A stretch of 64,000 bases of DNA from assembly GCF_030409685.1 (NCBI RefSeq), contig NZ_JAUFQJ010000002.1:372001-436000 (forward strand), in the 5' to 3' direction. The notes under the pieces are model-generated. The model saw only the letters and a list, made by a program, of their open reading frames with translations, was not told the DNA's origin and searched no databases. This DNA is from Ferruginibacter paludis (GTDB taxonomy: Bacteria > Bacteroidota > Bacteroidia > Chitinophagales > Chitinophagaceae). Of this stretch, positions 45,520 through 53,802 are shown one piece after another (within the stretch, counting starts at the first letter, position 1; every line of letters begins with the position of its first letter). A program made the position numbers and the translations under genes.

Positions 45520-46891
45520 ACTTAGTCATCATCTCTGTAAAATACTTATGAAAATACGGTATGGTTTCAATGCCCTTGTAATAATTCTCCAGGTTAAATT
45601 TTTCATTAGGACTATGCAAGTTATCACTGTCTAATCCAAAACCCATAAAGACTATTTTGATACCTAATTCTTTTTCAAACAGCGCACAGATGGGTATACT
45701 TCCGCCACCACGCACCGGTATTGGTTTTTTACCGAAAGTCGTTTCTATTGCTTTGGCCGCTGCGAGATAGGCAGTACTATCAATAGGAGTCATATAAGGT
45801 TCACCGCCATGGTGTTCAAAAGCCGTAACAGTTACACCGGGCGGTGCAATTTTTTTAAAATGTTCCAGCAGCATGGCCGTTATTTTTTCAGACGATTGGT
45901 TAGGCACCAAACGGGTAGATATTTTTGCAGTAGCCTTACTGGGCAGTACAGTTTTAGCACCTTCCCCCTGGTAACCGCCCCATATGCCATTGAGCTCTAA
46001 AGTAGGACGTATACCGGTTCGTTCATTGGTGCTGTATCCCTTTTCCCCCCATAATTCCTGAATCCCTAAATCATCTTTAAATTCCTTTTCATCAAAAGGT
46101 GCTTCGGCCATTAATTTTCTTTCTTCTGCGGTTGCTTCTACAACATCATCATAAAAACCAGGTAATGTAATATGATTGTTCTCGTCATGACAGCTCGCGA
46201 TCATTTTCGCCAACATTGTAATTGGATTTGCAACAGCACCACCGTACACACCACTGTGCAGATCACGGTTTGGTCCGGTTACCGTTACTTCAATATAGCT
46301 CAATCCGCGTACACCAATGTCAATGCTGGGTGTATCCAGACTGATCATGGCGGTATCGCTTATCAAAATTACATCTGCCTTTAATACTTCTTTATGTGTT
46401 GCGACAAATTTGCCGAGGTTAGGTGAGCCAACTTCCTCCTCACCTTCAATACAAAATTTGATATTATTGCCCAGCGTATTGGTTTGTATTAATGTTTCCA
46501 GGGCCTTCACATGCATGTAAACCTGTCCCTTATCATCGCAACTGCCACGGGCAAAAATTTTACCATCAATAATTACGGGTTCAAATGGGCCACTCTTCCA
46601 AAGTTCCAGCGGCTCGGCAGGCTGTACGTCATAGTGGCCGTAAACCAGCACCGTTGGTTTTGCCGGGTCAATTATTTTTTCGGCATACACGATAGGATGT
46701 CCTTCAGTAGAATATATCTCAACCTTATCAACTCCTGCTTCCAGCAAGCGTTTTTTTACAGCTTCTGCGCAGGTCACCATATCCGCTTTATTCTCGGTTG
46801 CCGCACTGATGCTGGGTATACGCAGGAGTTCCAGCAATTCGTTTAAAAACCGATCCTTATTGTTTTCCTGGTATTCTTTCCAAACTTGCAT
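45518..46891 (-). CDS. M20-family dipeptidase
   Basis: The 457 residues match M20 metallopeptidases of the carnosinase/PepV-like group, with two zinc ions. Motifs are YGHYDVQPAEP (first zinc histidine and catalytic aspartate), ARGSCDDKGQVYMH (bridging aspartate), EGEEEVGSPN (catalytic glutamate and zinc glutamate), the dimerisation-domain DLHSGVYGGAVANP and a late NLHSPNEKF histidine. It should cleave dipeptides or N-acyl amino acids in the cytoplasm. It faces the esterase gene and may process a product of the ligase cluster, but a general salvage role is as likely. Confidence 0.93.
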   Translation of the reverse strand: MQVWKEYQENNKDRFLNELLELLRIPSISAATENKADMVTCAEAVKKRLLEAGVDKVEIYSTEGHPIVYAEKIIDPAKPTVLVYGHYDVQPAEPLELWKSGPFEPVIIDGKIFARGSCDDKGQVYMHVKALETLIQTNTLGNNIKFCIEGEEEVGSPNLGKFVATHKEVLKADVILISDTAMISLDTPSIDIGVRGLSYIEVTVTGPNRDLHSGVYGGAVANPITMLAKMIASCHDENNHITLPGFYDDVVEATAEERKLMAEAPFDEKEFKDDLGIQELWGEKGYSTNERTGIRPTLELNGIWGGYQGEGAKTVLPSKATAKISTRLVPNQSSEKITAMLLEHFKKIAPPGVTVTAFEHHGGEPYMTPIDSTAYLAAAKAIETTFGKKPIPVRGGGSIPICALFEKELGIKIVFMGFGLDSDNLHSPNEKFNLENYYKGIETIPYFHKYFTEMMTK

Positions 46892-47222
46892 ATCAAACTA
46901 TTTTTGGTAAAAGATATTTTTATAAAAAACGAAAGTAGGTTTTATAGCACTTAAAAAAGCATTGTTTTAAAACAAAAAAAATTGCTAAAAAAAATAATGA
47001 GAGGCTGCGGCAACATTACAACAACTATATTCGTTTATACGATTGCATCCCCAATTTATCAGCCTTTGCTATAGTTGCCTCATTGAGCAGGCTTCGATTG
47101 CAAAGGCTGAGCCAATTAAGGCATAGCTTCTTTTTTTCAGGGCATTTACATTGTCAATAAAAAAATACCCGCCTCAAAGCGGGTACAAAAATTACAAATC
47201 GTTTATAAAGTAATGAAACATT
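46892..47222. other. 331-bp intergenic region with structured sequence
   Basis: No coding sequence is seen. It contains the inverted repeat tcagcctttgc/gcaaaggctga (47059-47069 and 47100-47110), a smaller inner gcct/aggc pair, and the sodA terminator at 47159-47185. The folded part at about 47059-47145 could be a small RNA, or the 5' leader of the M20 gene read on the minus strand. Confidence 0.45.
47159..47185 (-). terminator. Intrinsic terminator of the superoxide dismutase gene
   Basis: The arms tacccgc (47166-47172) and gcgggta (47179-47185) pair perfectly with a six-base loop. On the minus strand a T-rich run follows. It lies 38 nt beyond the stop codon. Confidence 0.8.
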
Positions 47223-47969
47223 TTAAATGCTGTTGAAACGTTCAGAAACAGTTTTCCAGTTTAATAATTTCCAAAAACTGGCGATATAATCTGCCCGTCG
47301 GTTTTGATATTTCAGGTAATAGGCATGTTCCCATACATCCAGTCCCATCACGGGAAAGCCTTTTGTTTCAGCTATATCCATTAACGGGTTGTCTTGGTTG
47401 GGGGTTGAAATAATGGCTAACTTTTTATCTGCAGTAAATATCAGCCATGCCCAGCCGCTTCCAAACCTGCTGGTAGCCGCAGTTGTAAACTGCTTCTTCA
47501 TTTCATCCATTGAGCCAAAACTGGTATTGATGGCTGCCAATAATTTAGCGTCTGGTTGAGTATTAGGATCAGCTGACAAAAGCTTCCAGAACATTTCGTG
47601 ATTATAATGTCCGCCGGCATTGTTGCGCATTTTTACAGTGTATTTCGAAATCTTATTCAACACATCTTCCAGCGGCTTGGTTGTATCTACACCTTCGGCC
47701 TGGGCTGCTTCCTTCACATTTTTGCTGTAGGTAGCAGCGTGTTTATTGTAATGGATGTCCATGGTCATGGTATCAATCAGCGGCTCCAGTGTATTGTACG
47801 CATAGGGCAAGGGTTGCTGATCAAAACCAGTCTTTAAAGGAGAAGAGGGAATTGCGGAAAGCTTGTTCTCAGCATCTGCCCGGGCCGCTAAAGATGGTAA
47901 GGTTACCAAGGCGCCAATACCTGCCAAAGCAGATTGGGCAATAAAGTTTCTGCGTGATGATTGTTTCAT
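47223..47969 (-). CDS. Tat-exported Fe/Mn superoxide dismutase
   Basis: SOD removes superoxide. The 248-residue precursor starts with a twin-arginine signal (SRRNFI at about 5-10, hydrophobic core to about 24, AARA site). The mature part has metal ligands H73 (DIHYNKHA), H124 (GGHYNHEMFW), D211 and H215 (DVWEHAYY). The metal, iron or manganese, cannot be assigned with confidence. Export by Tat indicates a folded enzyme in the periplasm, unlike most cytoplasmic SodA or SodB. It is a single gene with its own terminator. Confidence 0.93.
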   Translation of the reverse strand: MKQSSRRNFIAQSALAGIGALVTLPSLAARADAENKLSAIPSSPLKTGFDQQPLPYAYNTLEPLIDTMTMDIHYNKHAATYSKNVKEAAQAEGVDTTKPLEDVLNKISKYTVKMRNNAGGHYNHEMFWKLLSADPNTQPDAKLLAAINTSFGSMDEMKKQFTTAATSRFGSGWAWLIFTADKKLAIISTPNQDNPLMDIAETKGFPVMGLDVWEHAYYLKYQNRRADYIASFWKLLNWKTVSERFNSI

Positions 47970-47999
47970 AAAAATTATTTATTGTATAAATGTAATTAA

Positions 48000-49445
48000 C
48001 TATTGTTTACGTTTTAGTTTATTAACAAGCGGGCCTGCAGACTGGCGAAGGTCTTTAAAAACCCGGTAGTAGAATTCCTTATTAAACAATGCAGAGTCAT
48101 GCATGGCTTTATAAGTTAAAAATATACCGATAGGAGTCAATACCAAAATTGCCAGCCACATTCCAATTAATGGCGTGGTCATATTTTCTTTTACAAATTT
48201 TTCGCCGAACATATTTAGCAGGTGAAATATCAGAAAGAATAGTATAGCCATTACCAACGGCATGCCAAGTCCGCCTTTACGGATAATGGAACCAAGAGGT
48301 GCACCAATAAAAAATAATACCAGGCATGCCAGTGATAGCGAAAACTTTCTGTGCCATTCAATTAATCCCATTTTGATGCCGTTTCGTTTTGTATCTATCT
48401 CAGTACCGGAGAGCTGGTAAGTATTTTTTAAAGCGTATGCAATTGCCAGAGCACCATCGTATACTTTTATTTTTACAGAGTCGGGCAGCTTTGCCAAAGC
48501 AGCGGCTGTGTCTGAGGTTACCGCCGGTGTTTTATTCCAGATGCTGTCAGGCAAGTTTAAATAGTGCATTTGCGTGCCTATGTCAACTGTTAATTTTTTA
48601 CGAAGGCTATCTCTTTGTTTTTGGGTACTGTCTATCGACTTGTCGAGTAAACGAATACTCATCATTTTAAAATCGTTTTTAAAAACAGAATCGGGGGTAT
48701 TCATCATTTGAAGTGATGAAATATCAAACAGCTTTTTATATTCTTTAAATCCCATGCGGATAAACTCAGTACTGGTATCTACAGAGTTACCGCGTTCCTG
48801 GTAGCGGTGGCCGTTTTGCAGCACAAACTCAAGGTATTTTTTATCTCCAGATAACTTCATAGTTCCCCGTTCGGCAACAATACTATTGTCTTGTAACTGG
48901 CTTTGCTGCTCATAAATTACCACATCGTGTATAGTTTTTCCATCAGCATCTTTTTTGGATATTTTTATCGCATAGCCGGGTATGTGTTTGTAAAACGTAC
49001 CCGGTTTTAAATCAAGTGCGGGCTTTTTAAAAGCAATATCATAGTAAATGGTTTTAAACTTTAAGGTAGCATAAGGGATAACATAATTGGCAAACAAAAA
49101 GGTGATACCACAAAGCAGTAGCGCAACCCATATAAGCGGGCGCATAAAACGTAGTAACGAAATACCGGAAGATTTAATAGCAACCAACTCAAAACTTTCG
49201 CCAAGGTTACCAAAAGTCATAATGGAAGAAATGAGTATGGCAATGGGCATAGATAATGTGAGCAAGGTGGCGCTGGCATACCATAAAAATTTACCTATAG
49301 TAAAAAGATCCAGGTCTTTGCCTACCAGGTCGTCAATATATTTCCATAAGTTCTGCATCATCAAAACAAAAAAAGTGATGAAGAACGTAACAATAAAAGG
49401 CCCTAAAAACGACCGGATAATCAGTTTGTCTAATTTTTTTATCAT
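48000..49445 (-). CDS. LptF/LptG-family permease of the lipopolysaccharide export system
   Basis: The 481 residues match the YjgP/YjgQ family: spans at about 12-35, 57-80 and 99-120, a large periplasmic beta-jellyroll region (about 125-365), and three final spans. The opening KKLDKLIIRSFLGPFIVTFF and LTLSMPIAILISSIMTFGNL are typical. LptF and LptG work with LptB to pull lipopolysaccharide out of the inner membrane. Whether this copy is F or G cannot be told. The periplasmic part is long compared with about 360-residue relatives, as is common in Bacteroidota. Confidence 0.92.
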   Translation of the reverse strand: MIKKLDKLIIRSFLGPFIVTFFITFFVLMMQNLWKYIDDLVGKDLDLFTIGKFLWYASATLLTLSMPIAILISSIMTFGNLGESFELVAIKSSGISLLRFMRPLIWVALLLCGITFLFANYVIPYATLKFKTIYYDIAFKKPALDLKPGTFYKHIPGYAIKISKKDADGKTIHDVVIYEQQSQLQDNSIVAERGTMKLSGDKKYLEFVLQNGHRYQERGNSVDTSTEFIRMGFKEYKKLFDISSLQMMNTPDSVFKNDFKMMSIRLLDKSIDSTQKQRDSLRKKLTVDIGTQMHYLNLPDSIWNKTPAVTSDTAAALAKLPDSVKIKVYDGALAIAYALKNTYQLSGTEIDTKRNGIKMGLIEWHRKFSLSLACLVLFFIGAPLGSIIRKGGLGMPLVMAILFFLIFHLLNMFGEKFVKENMTTPLIGMWLAILVLTPIGIFLTYKAMHDSALFNKEFYYRVFKDLRQSAGPLVNKLKRKQ

Positions 49446-49497
49446 CCCAATCCGCCAGCAGGCGAAGCTTTAATAAGTAATTTGTACCTTAACCGTT

Positions 49498-50115
49498 ATG
49501 ACAAAGGATGAAACAAAAATAATGCTTTCTGCCAAGGAACTTGAATTGGTTTGCAATACCGAATGGATTTTAACTAAACAGGTGATTATTCAGAAAGTGA
49601 TTGAACTTTTTAGCGGGTCACTTTCGGTAATGCAGACCAGTATGCTGCAACAAAAAAATGATTTACCCACTGTTATGTTTCTAAAAGATCCTAAAATTTC
49701 AAGAGGGGAAAATTACAGGGGACTGCCCTATGTAATGCTGGATTATCCCCGTTTTTTTGACAAGCAAAATACAGTTGCAATCCGGATTTTTTTTTGGTGG
49801 GGTAATTTTTTCAGCGTTACCCTGCAGTTGTCTGGCGAATATAAAAGCCTTATGGAGATCAGATTACTGGCGAATTTTGTTTGGCTTCAGCAGAATGAAT
49901 ATTGGTTATGTGTCAATGATCAGCCGTGGGAACATGCTTTTGACGCAGCCAATTTTATACCCTTCCACCAGGTTTCGGTGGAAGAATTTACATTGGTTCT
50001 TAACAATAAATCATTTGTAAAAATCAGCAAGAAAAAAACGTTGCAGCATTGGGATACTGCAGTACTTTTCATTGAGCAATCTTTTGAAGAATTATTGGCA
50101 GTGCTGAAAAATTAA
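49498..50115 (+). CDS. Conserved-looking protein of unknown function
   Basis: The 205 residues are rich in aromatic residues (FFWWGNFFSV, NEYWLCVNDQPWEHAF) and have no signal peptide or continuous membrane span. The pattern suggests a compact alpha/beta protein. I do not recognise the family. The start at 49498 (MTKDETKIM) is the first ATG. It diverges from the LptF/G gene with 52 bp between the starts, and its stop overlaps that of the next, minus-strand gene by four bases. Confidence 0.7.
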   Translation: MTKDETKIMLSAKELELVCNTEWILTKQVIIQKVIELFSGSLSVMQTSMLQQKNDLPTVMFLKDPKISRGENYRGLPYVMLDYPRFFDKQNTVAIRIFFWWGNFFSVTLQLSGEYKSLMEIRLLANFVWLQQNEYWLCVNDQPWEHAFDAANFIPFHQVSVEEFTLVLNNKSFVKISKKKTLQHWDTAVLFIEQSFEELLAVLKN

Positions 50116-50495
50116 TTACCTAAACGATGAAACAGGTCTTTTACCTGGTATTCCCACAACTGGCTTTGATCCTTTACATCTTTTTTTTCTGCAAAATCTT
50201 TAATCACCAAAATTGTCTGATTGGTAACTTCCGATTTTTCAATGCTGAATTCAAAGTATTCGCTTTTGGGCATGTGAAGCCAGTGAAAGCGGATATACCT
50301 GTTTTCTTCACCTTCCATCAATTCTGCCTGTTCGGGGGTAGCACCATTCCATGAAAAGCTAAATACGCCGTCGCGTTCATCAACCTTATCTGCAAACCAT
50401 TCCTGTAGTCCTGCAGGTGTGCTTAAAAATTCATACAAAATACCGGGGGAACATCTCACCGGGTATTCTAACGTATATAGTGCTTTCTTACTCAT
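50112..50495 (-). CDS. START-like/AHSA1-type domain protein
   Basis: The 127 residues fit the SRPBCC/START fold: TLEYPVRCSPGILYEFLSTPAGLQEWFADKVD at the start, where the SPGILYEFLSTPAGLQEWF segment is typical of activator-of-Hsp90-homologue-like domains, and a C-terminal helix (SQLWEYQVKDLFHRLG). It likely binds a hydrophobic ligand or protein, but the function is not known. This compact form is common in Bacteroidota next to primary sigma or lpt genes (from memory, not tested). Confidence 0.8.
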   Translation of the reverse strand: MSKKALYTLEYPVRCSPGILYEFLSTPAGLQEWFADKVDERDGVFSFSWNGATPEQAELMEGEENRYIRFHWLHMPKSEYFEFSIEKSEVTNQTILVIKDFAEKKDVKDQSQLWEYQVKDLFHRLGN

Positions 50496-50751
50496 CCAAT
50501 ATTTTTAATTCTGTACTTGTGTAAGTGCAATAATAACAAAATAAATGAGGTAATAAGATAATTTCTTAACTATTTTTTGTTATCCATTTCTTATGACCTG
50601 TCTGAAACGAAAAAGCCGTTCACAAAAAAATGGGGTTTTTCACAAAATTCTTTTTGGTAACGTATTGTAAATGCTATAAATTACGTTAAACAAAATGTGT
50701 TTCTTTAAACACACTGCATTTAAACTTTAATCAAATTAAACAACCTGTATT

Positions 50752-51627
50752 ATGAGTATGCGTCAACTCAAAATCACGAAATCGATTACGAATCGTGAAA
50801 GCCAGAGTTTAGAAAAATATTTGCAGGAAATAGGAAAAGTAGAATTAATAAGTCCGGAAGAAGAAGTAAAATTAGCTATTAGAATAAAACAGGGTGACCA
50901 GGCTGCACTTGAGAAACTAACAAAAGCCAATTTGCGATTTGTGGTTTCTGTCGCCAAACAATATCAAAACCAAGGCCTCACACTGCCCGACGTAATCAAC
51001 GAAGGAAATCTTGGATTAATAAAAGCTGCGCAACGGTTTGACGAAACCCGTGGCTTCAAATTTATATCGTATGCTGTATGGTGGATAAGGCAAAGTATAC
51101 TACAGGCGCTTGCAGAACAGTCAAGAATTGTACGGTTGCCCTTAAACAAGGTGGGGCTTACAAACCGTATAAGCAAAGCATTTTCTCAATTAGAGCAGGA
51201 GTATGAACGTGAACCCACAGCTGAGGAGTTGGCAACACTTCTTGATTTGGAGACAGAAGAGGTTGCGGCATCACTTAATGCCTCTGTCCGGCACGTCAGT
51301 ATGGATCAGCCCTTTGGCGATGGCGATGAAAGCTCTTTAATGGATGTACTCGAAAACCCCAATGCGGAAAGTACAGACATGAACCTGGTTTTCAGAGCCT
51401 CACTTGCTACAGAAATAGACAGATCATTAAGTACGTTAACGGAGCGGCAGAAAGATGTGATCCGTTTTTTCTTTGGCATTGGGGTAGATCATGCGCTTAG
51501 CCTGGAAGATATTGGCGAACGGTTTAATCTAACCAGGGAAAGGGTAAGGCAGATAAAAGATAAAGCGATTACCAAATTGCAGGTAACTTCCCGGTGCAAC
51601 CTGCTGCGCACGTATTTAGGAGCTTAA
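50752..51627 (+). CDS. rpoD: Primary RNA polymerase sigma factor (RpoD/SigA)
   Basis: The 291-residue factor is the short housekeeping sigma of Bacteroidota, which lacks region 1.1. It has region 1.2 ([20 protein letters not shown]), region 2 ([17 protein letters not shown], then [15 protein letters not shown]), region 3 ([17 protein letters not shown]) and region 4.2 ([23 protein letters not shown]). It recognises the TTG/TAnnTTTG promoters seen in this window. Two ATGs are close together, 50752 and 50758 (MRQLKITKS). The second matches many relatives, but the first cannot be excluded. Confidence 0.96.
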   Translation: MSMRQLKITKSITNRESQSLEKYLQEIGKVELISPEEEVKLAIRIKQGDQAALEKLTKANLRFVVSVAKQYQNQGLTLPDVINEGNLGLIKAAQRFDETRGFKFISYAVWWIRQSILQALAEQSRIVRLPLNKVGLTNRISKAFSQLEQEYEREPTAEELATLLDLETEEVAASLNASVRHVSMDQPFGDGDESSLMDVLENPNAESTDMNLVFRASLATEIDRSLSTLTERQKDVIRFFFGIGVDHALSLEDIGERFNLTRERVRQIKDKAITKLQVTSRCNLLRTYLGA

Positions 51628-51712
51628 AATTTTCCATTACATTTGCAATTGTATACAGTGAACATAACGGTTCACTTTTTTTATATCTATCCGTTTAAAT
51701 AAATAAAGAAAA

Positions 51713-53035
51713 ATGTTTAATTCTCTTAGTGAAAAGTTAGAAAGCGCTTTTAAAAATATTAAAGGCCAGGGAAGAATTACAGAACTTAATATCGCCAATA
51801 CGGTAAAGGAAATCCGCAGGGCACTGGTGGATGCGGATGTGAATTATAAAATTGCCAAAGAATTTACTGATACCATTAAAGAAAAAGCACTGGGCGAAAA
51901 AGTGCTGACCGCAGTAAGTCCGGGCCAGTTGATGGTAAAGATTGTGCAGGATCAGCTGACCGAATTAATGGGAGGTAAGGAAAGTGAATTCAATGTGTCC
52001 GGTAATCCGGCCATTATTTTAATTGCCGGGCTGCAGGGTAGTGGTAAAACCACTTTTAGTGGTAAGCTGGCGAATTATTTAAAAACTAAAAAAGGTAAAT
52101 CGCCTTTATTGGTAGCGGCTGATATTTACCGGCCTGCCGCGATAGATCAGCTGGAAGTATTGGGAGGGCAAATAGGCGTGGATGTATTTAGTGAAAGGGA
52201 AAATAAAGATGCCGTAAGCATTGTTCAAAACGCAATAAAAGAAGCTAAATCAAAAAATAAAAATGTTATTATAATTGATACTGCGGGCCGTCTTGCAGTG
52301 GATGAAGTTATGATGACGGAAGTAGCCAACATCAAAGCTGCGGTAAATCCCCAGGAAATTTTATTTGTAGTAGATAGTATGACCGGGCAGGATGCTGTAA
52401 ATACAGCTGCAGCCTTTAACGAACGGCTAGACTTTAGTGGTGTAGTATTAACCAAGCTGGATGGCGATACAAGAGGCGGTGCGGCATTGTCCATTAAGTA
52501 CACGGTAAACAAGCCAATTAAGTTTGCGAGCAATGGTGAAAAGATGGATGCGCTGGATGTTTTTTACCCCGAAAGGATGGCGCAACGCATATTAGGGATG
52601 GGAGATATAGTAAGTCTGGTTGAAAAGGCACAGGAGCAGTATGATGCTGTTGAAGCTGCAAAACTTGAAAAGAAAATCCGTAAAAACCAGTTTGATTTTG
52701 AAGATTTTAAGACCCAGTTACAGCAGATAAAAAAAATGGGTAATCTTAAAGACCTGATGGGAATGATTCCGGGAATAGGCAAGCAGATAAAAGATGTTGA
52801 TATCAATGATGATGCGTTTAAAGGGATTGAAGCCATGATTAATTCGATGACTTTGGAAGAACGTCGTAATCCGGATATTATCAATCCAAACCGTAAGCTT
52901 CGCATTGCCAAAGGCAGTGGCAAGGACATTGCCGAATTGAACCAGTTTTTAAAACAGTTTGAGCAAATGAAAGGAATGATGAAAATGATGAACAAAATGC
53001 CGATGGGCAAAATGCCCGGTATGGGAAAAAGGTAG
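51713..53035 (+). CDS. ffh: Signal recognition particle protein Ffh
   Basis: Ffh binds signal peptides and the SRP RNA and docks at FtsY to target membrane proteins. The 440 residues have the N domain (1-85), the G domain with P-loop GLQGSGKTTFSGKLA (about 107-121), DTAGRLAVDEVMMTE and TKLDGDTRGG, and the methionine-rich M domain (about 320-440, ending in repeated MM and KM). The length is typical. It follows rpoD by 85 bp and is ended by a terminator at 53060-53089. Confidence 0.97.
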   Translation: MFNSLSEKLESAFKNIKGQGRITELNIANTVKEIRRALVDADVNYKIAKEFTDTIKEKALGEKVLTAVSPGQLMVKIVQDQLTELMGGKESEFNVSGNPAIILIAGLQGSGKTTFSGKLANYLKTKKGKSPLLVAADIYRPAAIDQLEVLGGQIGVDVFSERENKDAVSIVQNAIKEAKSKNKNVIIIDTAGRLAVDEVMMTEVANIKAAVNPQEILFVVDSMTGQDAVNTAAAFNERLDFSGVVLTKLDGDTRGGAALSIKYTVNKPIKFASNGEKMDALDVFYPERMAQRILGMGDIVSLVEKAQEQYDAVEAAKLEKKIRKNQFDFEDFKTQLQQIKKMGNLKDLMGMIPGIGKQIKDVDINDDAFKGIEAMINSMTLEERRNPDIINPNRKLRIAKGSGKDIAELNQFLKQFEQMKGMMKMMNKMPMGKMPGMGKR

Positions 53036-53059
53036 ACAGAACTTTTTTGTATATTTATG

Positions 53060-53089
53060 GCCACTATGCGGGAGCACGGTGGCTTTTTT
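53060..53089 (+). terminator. Terminator of ffh
   Basis: The arms gccac (53060-53064) and gtggc (53079-53083) pair with an inner loop that can form extra G-C pairs. Six Ts follow (53084-53089). Confidence 0.6.
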
Positions 53090-53190
53090 GTATGATAATA
53101 AAAATAAAAAATCCGGTTACATCAGGTTGTATTGCCTTTACTCAAATCACAGAATAAGATATTACAGTCAGGCAACCATTTTGCCGTTAA

Positions 53191-53316
53191 ATACGATTAT
53201 TAAACAACCTTAAAAATTTACCAACGAAGCAGGACCTCGAGCATATTATCCGTGGGTGCTTACAAGCAGACCGTGAAAGTCAGAAGGCTTTCTATCAGCA
53301 TTTCTATGGCTTTTCT
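53191..53316 (+). other. Probable 5' extension of the ECF sigma gene without a standard start codon
   Basis: The frame of the ECF sigma gene stays open for 42 codons upstream of its first ATG, to a TAA at 53188. The encoded segment (including QDLEHIIRGCLQADRESQ) resembles the start of region 2 in the other ECF sigma of this window (EYSVLVKDCLKQKPVAQQ). No ATG, GTG or TTG lies in it. Candidate starts are ATA at 53191, ACG at 53224 and ATT at 53245. Confidence 0.6.
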
Positions 53317-53802
53317 ATGGCTATTTGTTTGCGGTATTGTAATAGCAAAGATGATGCGATGGAAGTAGTAAATGATGGGTTTATAAAAATTTACAGGGAA
53401 CTGGGCAATTTTAAACCCAGGTATGACAACTATGAAGCTTCGTTAAAAGGCTGGATGAAAAGCATTTTTGTCAATACGGCCATTGATCACTTTAGAAAAA
53501 ACAGTAAAAGTTACCTGGTTTCTGAAATGCAGGAATCTCATTTTGAGATGGAGCATAGTGGAGAAACAGCCATTGATAAAATGTCGTACAAAGAAATTAT
53601 GGATGTTGTGCAACAGTTATCCCCGGTATACAAAACCATTTTTAATTTGTTTGTAATAGATGGATTTAAACATGAAGAAATCGCCAGCCGTTTGAAAATA
53701 TCTGTTGGTACTTCAAAATCAAATCTCTCTAAAGCAAAAGCAAATATTCAGAAAATGCTGATGGAAGCATCAATAAAATATTATGAGCAAAAAGCAGTTT
53801 GA
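53317..53802 (+). CDS. ECF-type RNA polymerase sigma factor, second copy
   Basis: From the first ATG the protein has 161 residues, with region 2 (YCNSKDDAMEVVNDGFIKIYREL, then SLKGWMKSIFVNTAIDHFRKN) and a region 4 helix-turn-helix (FKHEEIASRLKISVGTSKSNLSKAK). It lacks the first region-2 helix unless translation starts upstream, at a codon in 53191-53245. The fusion gene that follows overlaps it by 20 bases, the same arrangement as at 30274-32368. The two sigma factors are clearly related, but not near-identical copies. Confidence 0.88.
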   Translation: MAICLRYCNSKDDAMEVVNDGFIKIYRELGNFKPRYDNYEASLKGWMKSIFVNTAIDHFRKNSKSYLVSEMQESHFEMEHSGETAIDKMSYKEIMDVVQQLSPVYKTIFNLFVIDGFKHEEIASRLKISVGTSKSNLSKAKANIQKMLMEASIKYYEQKAV

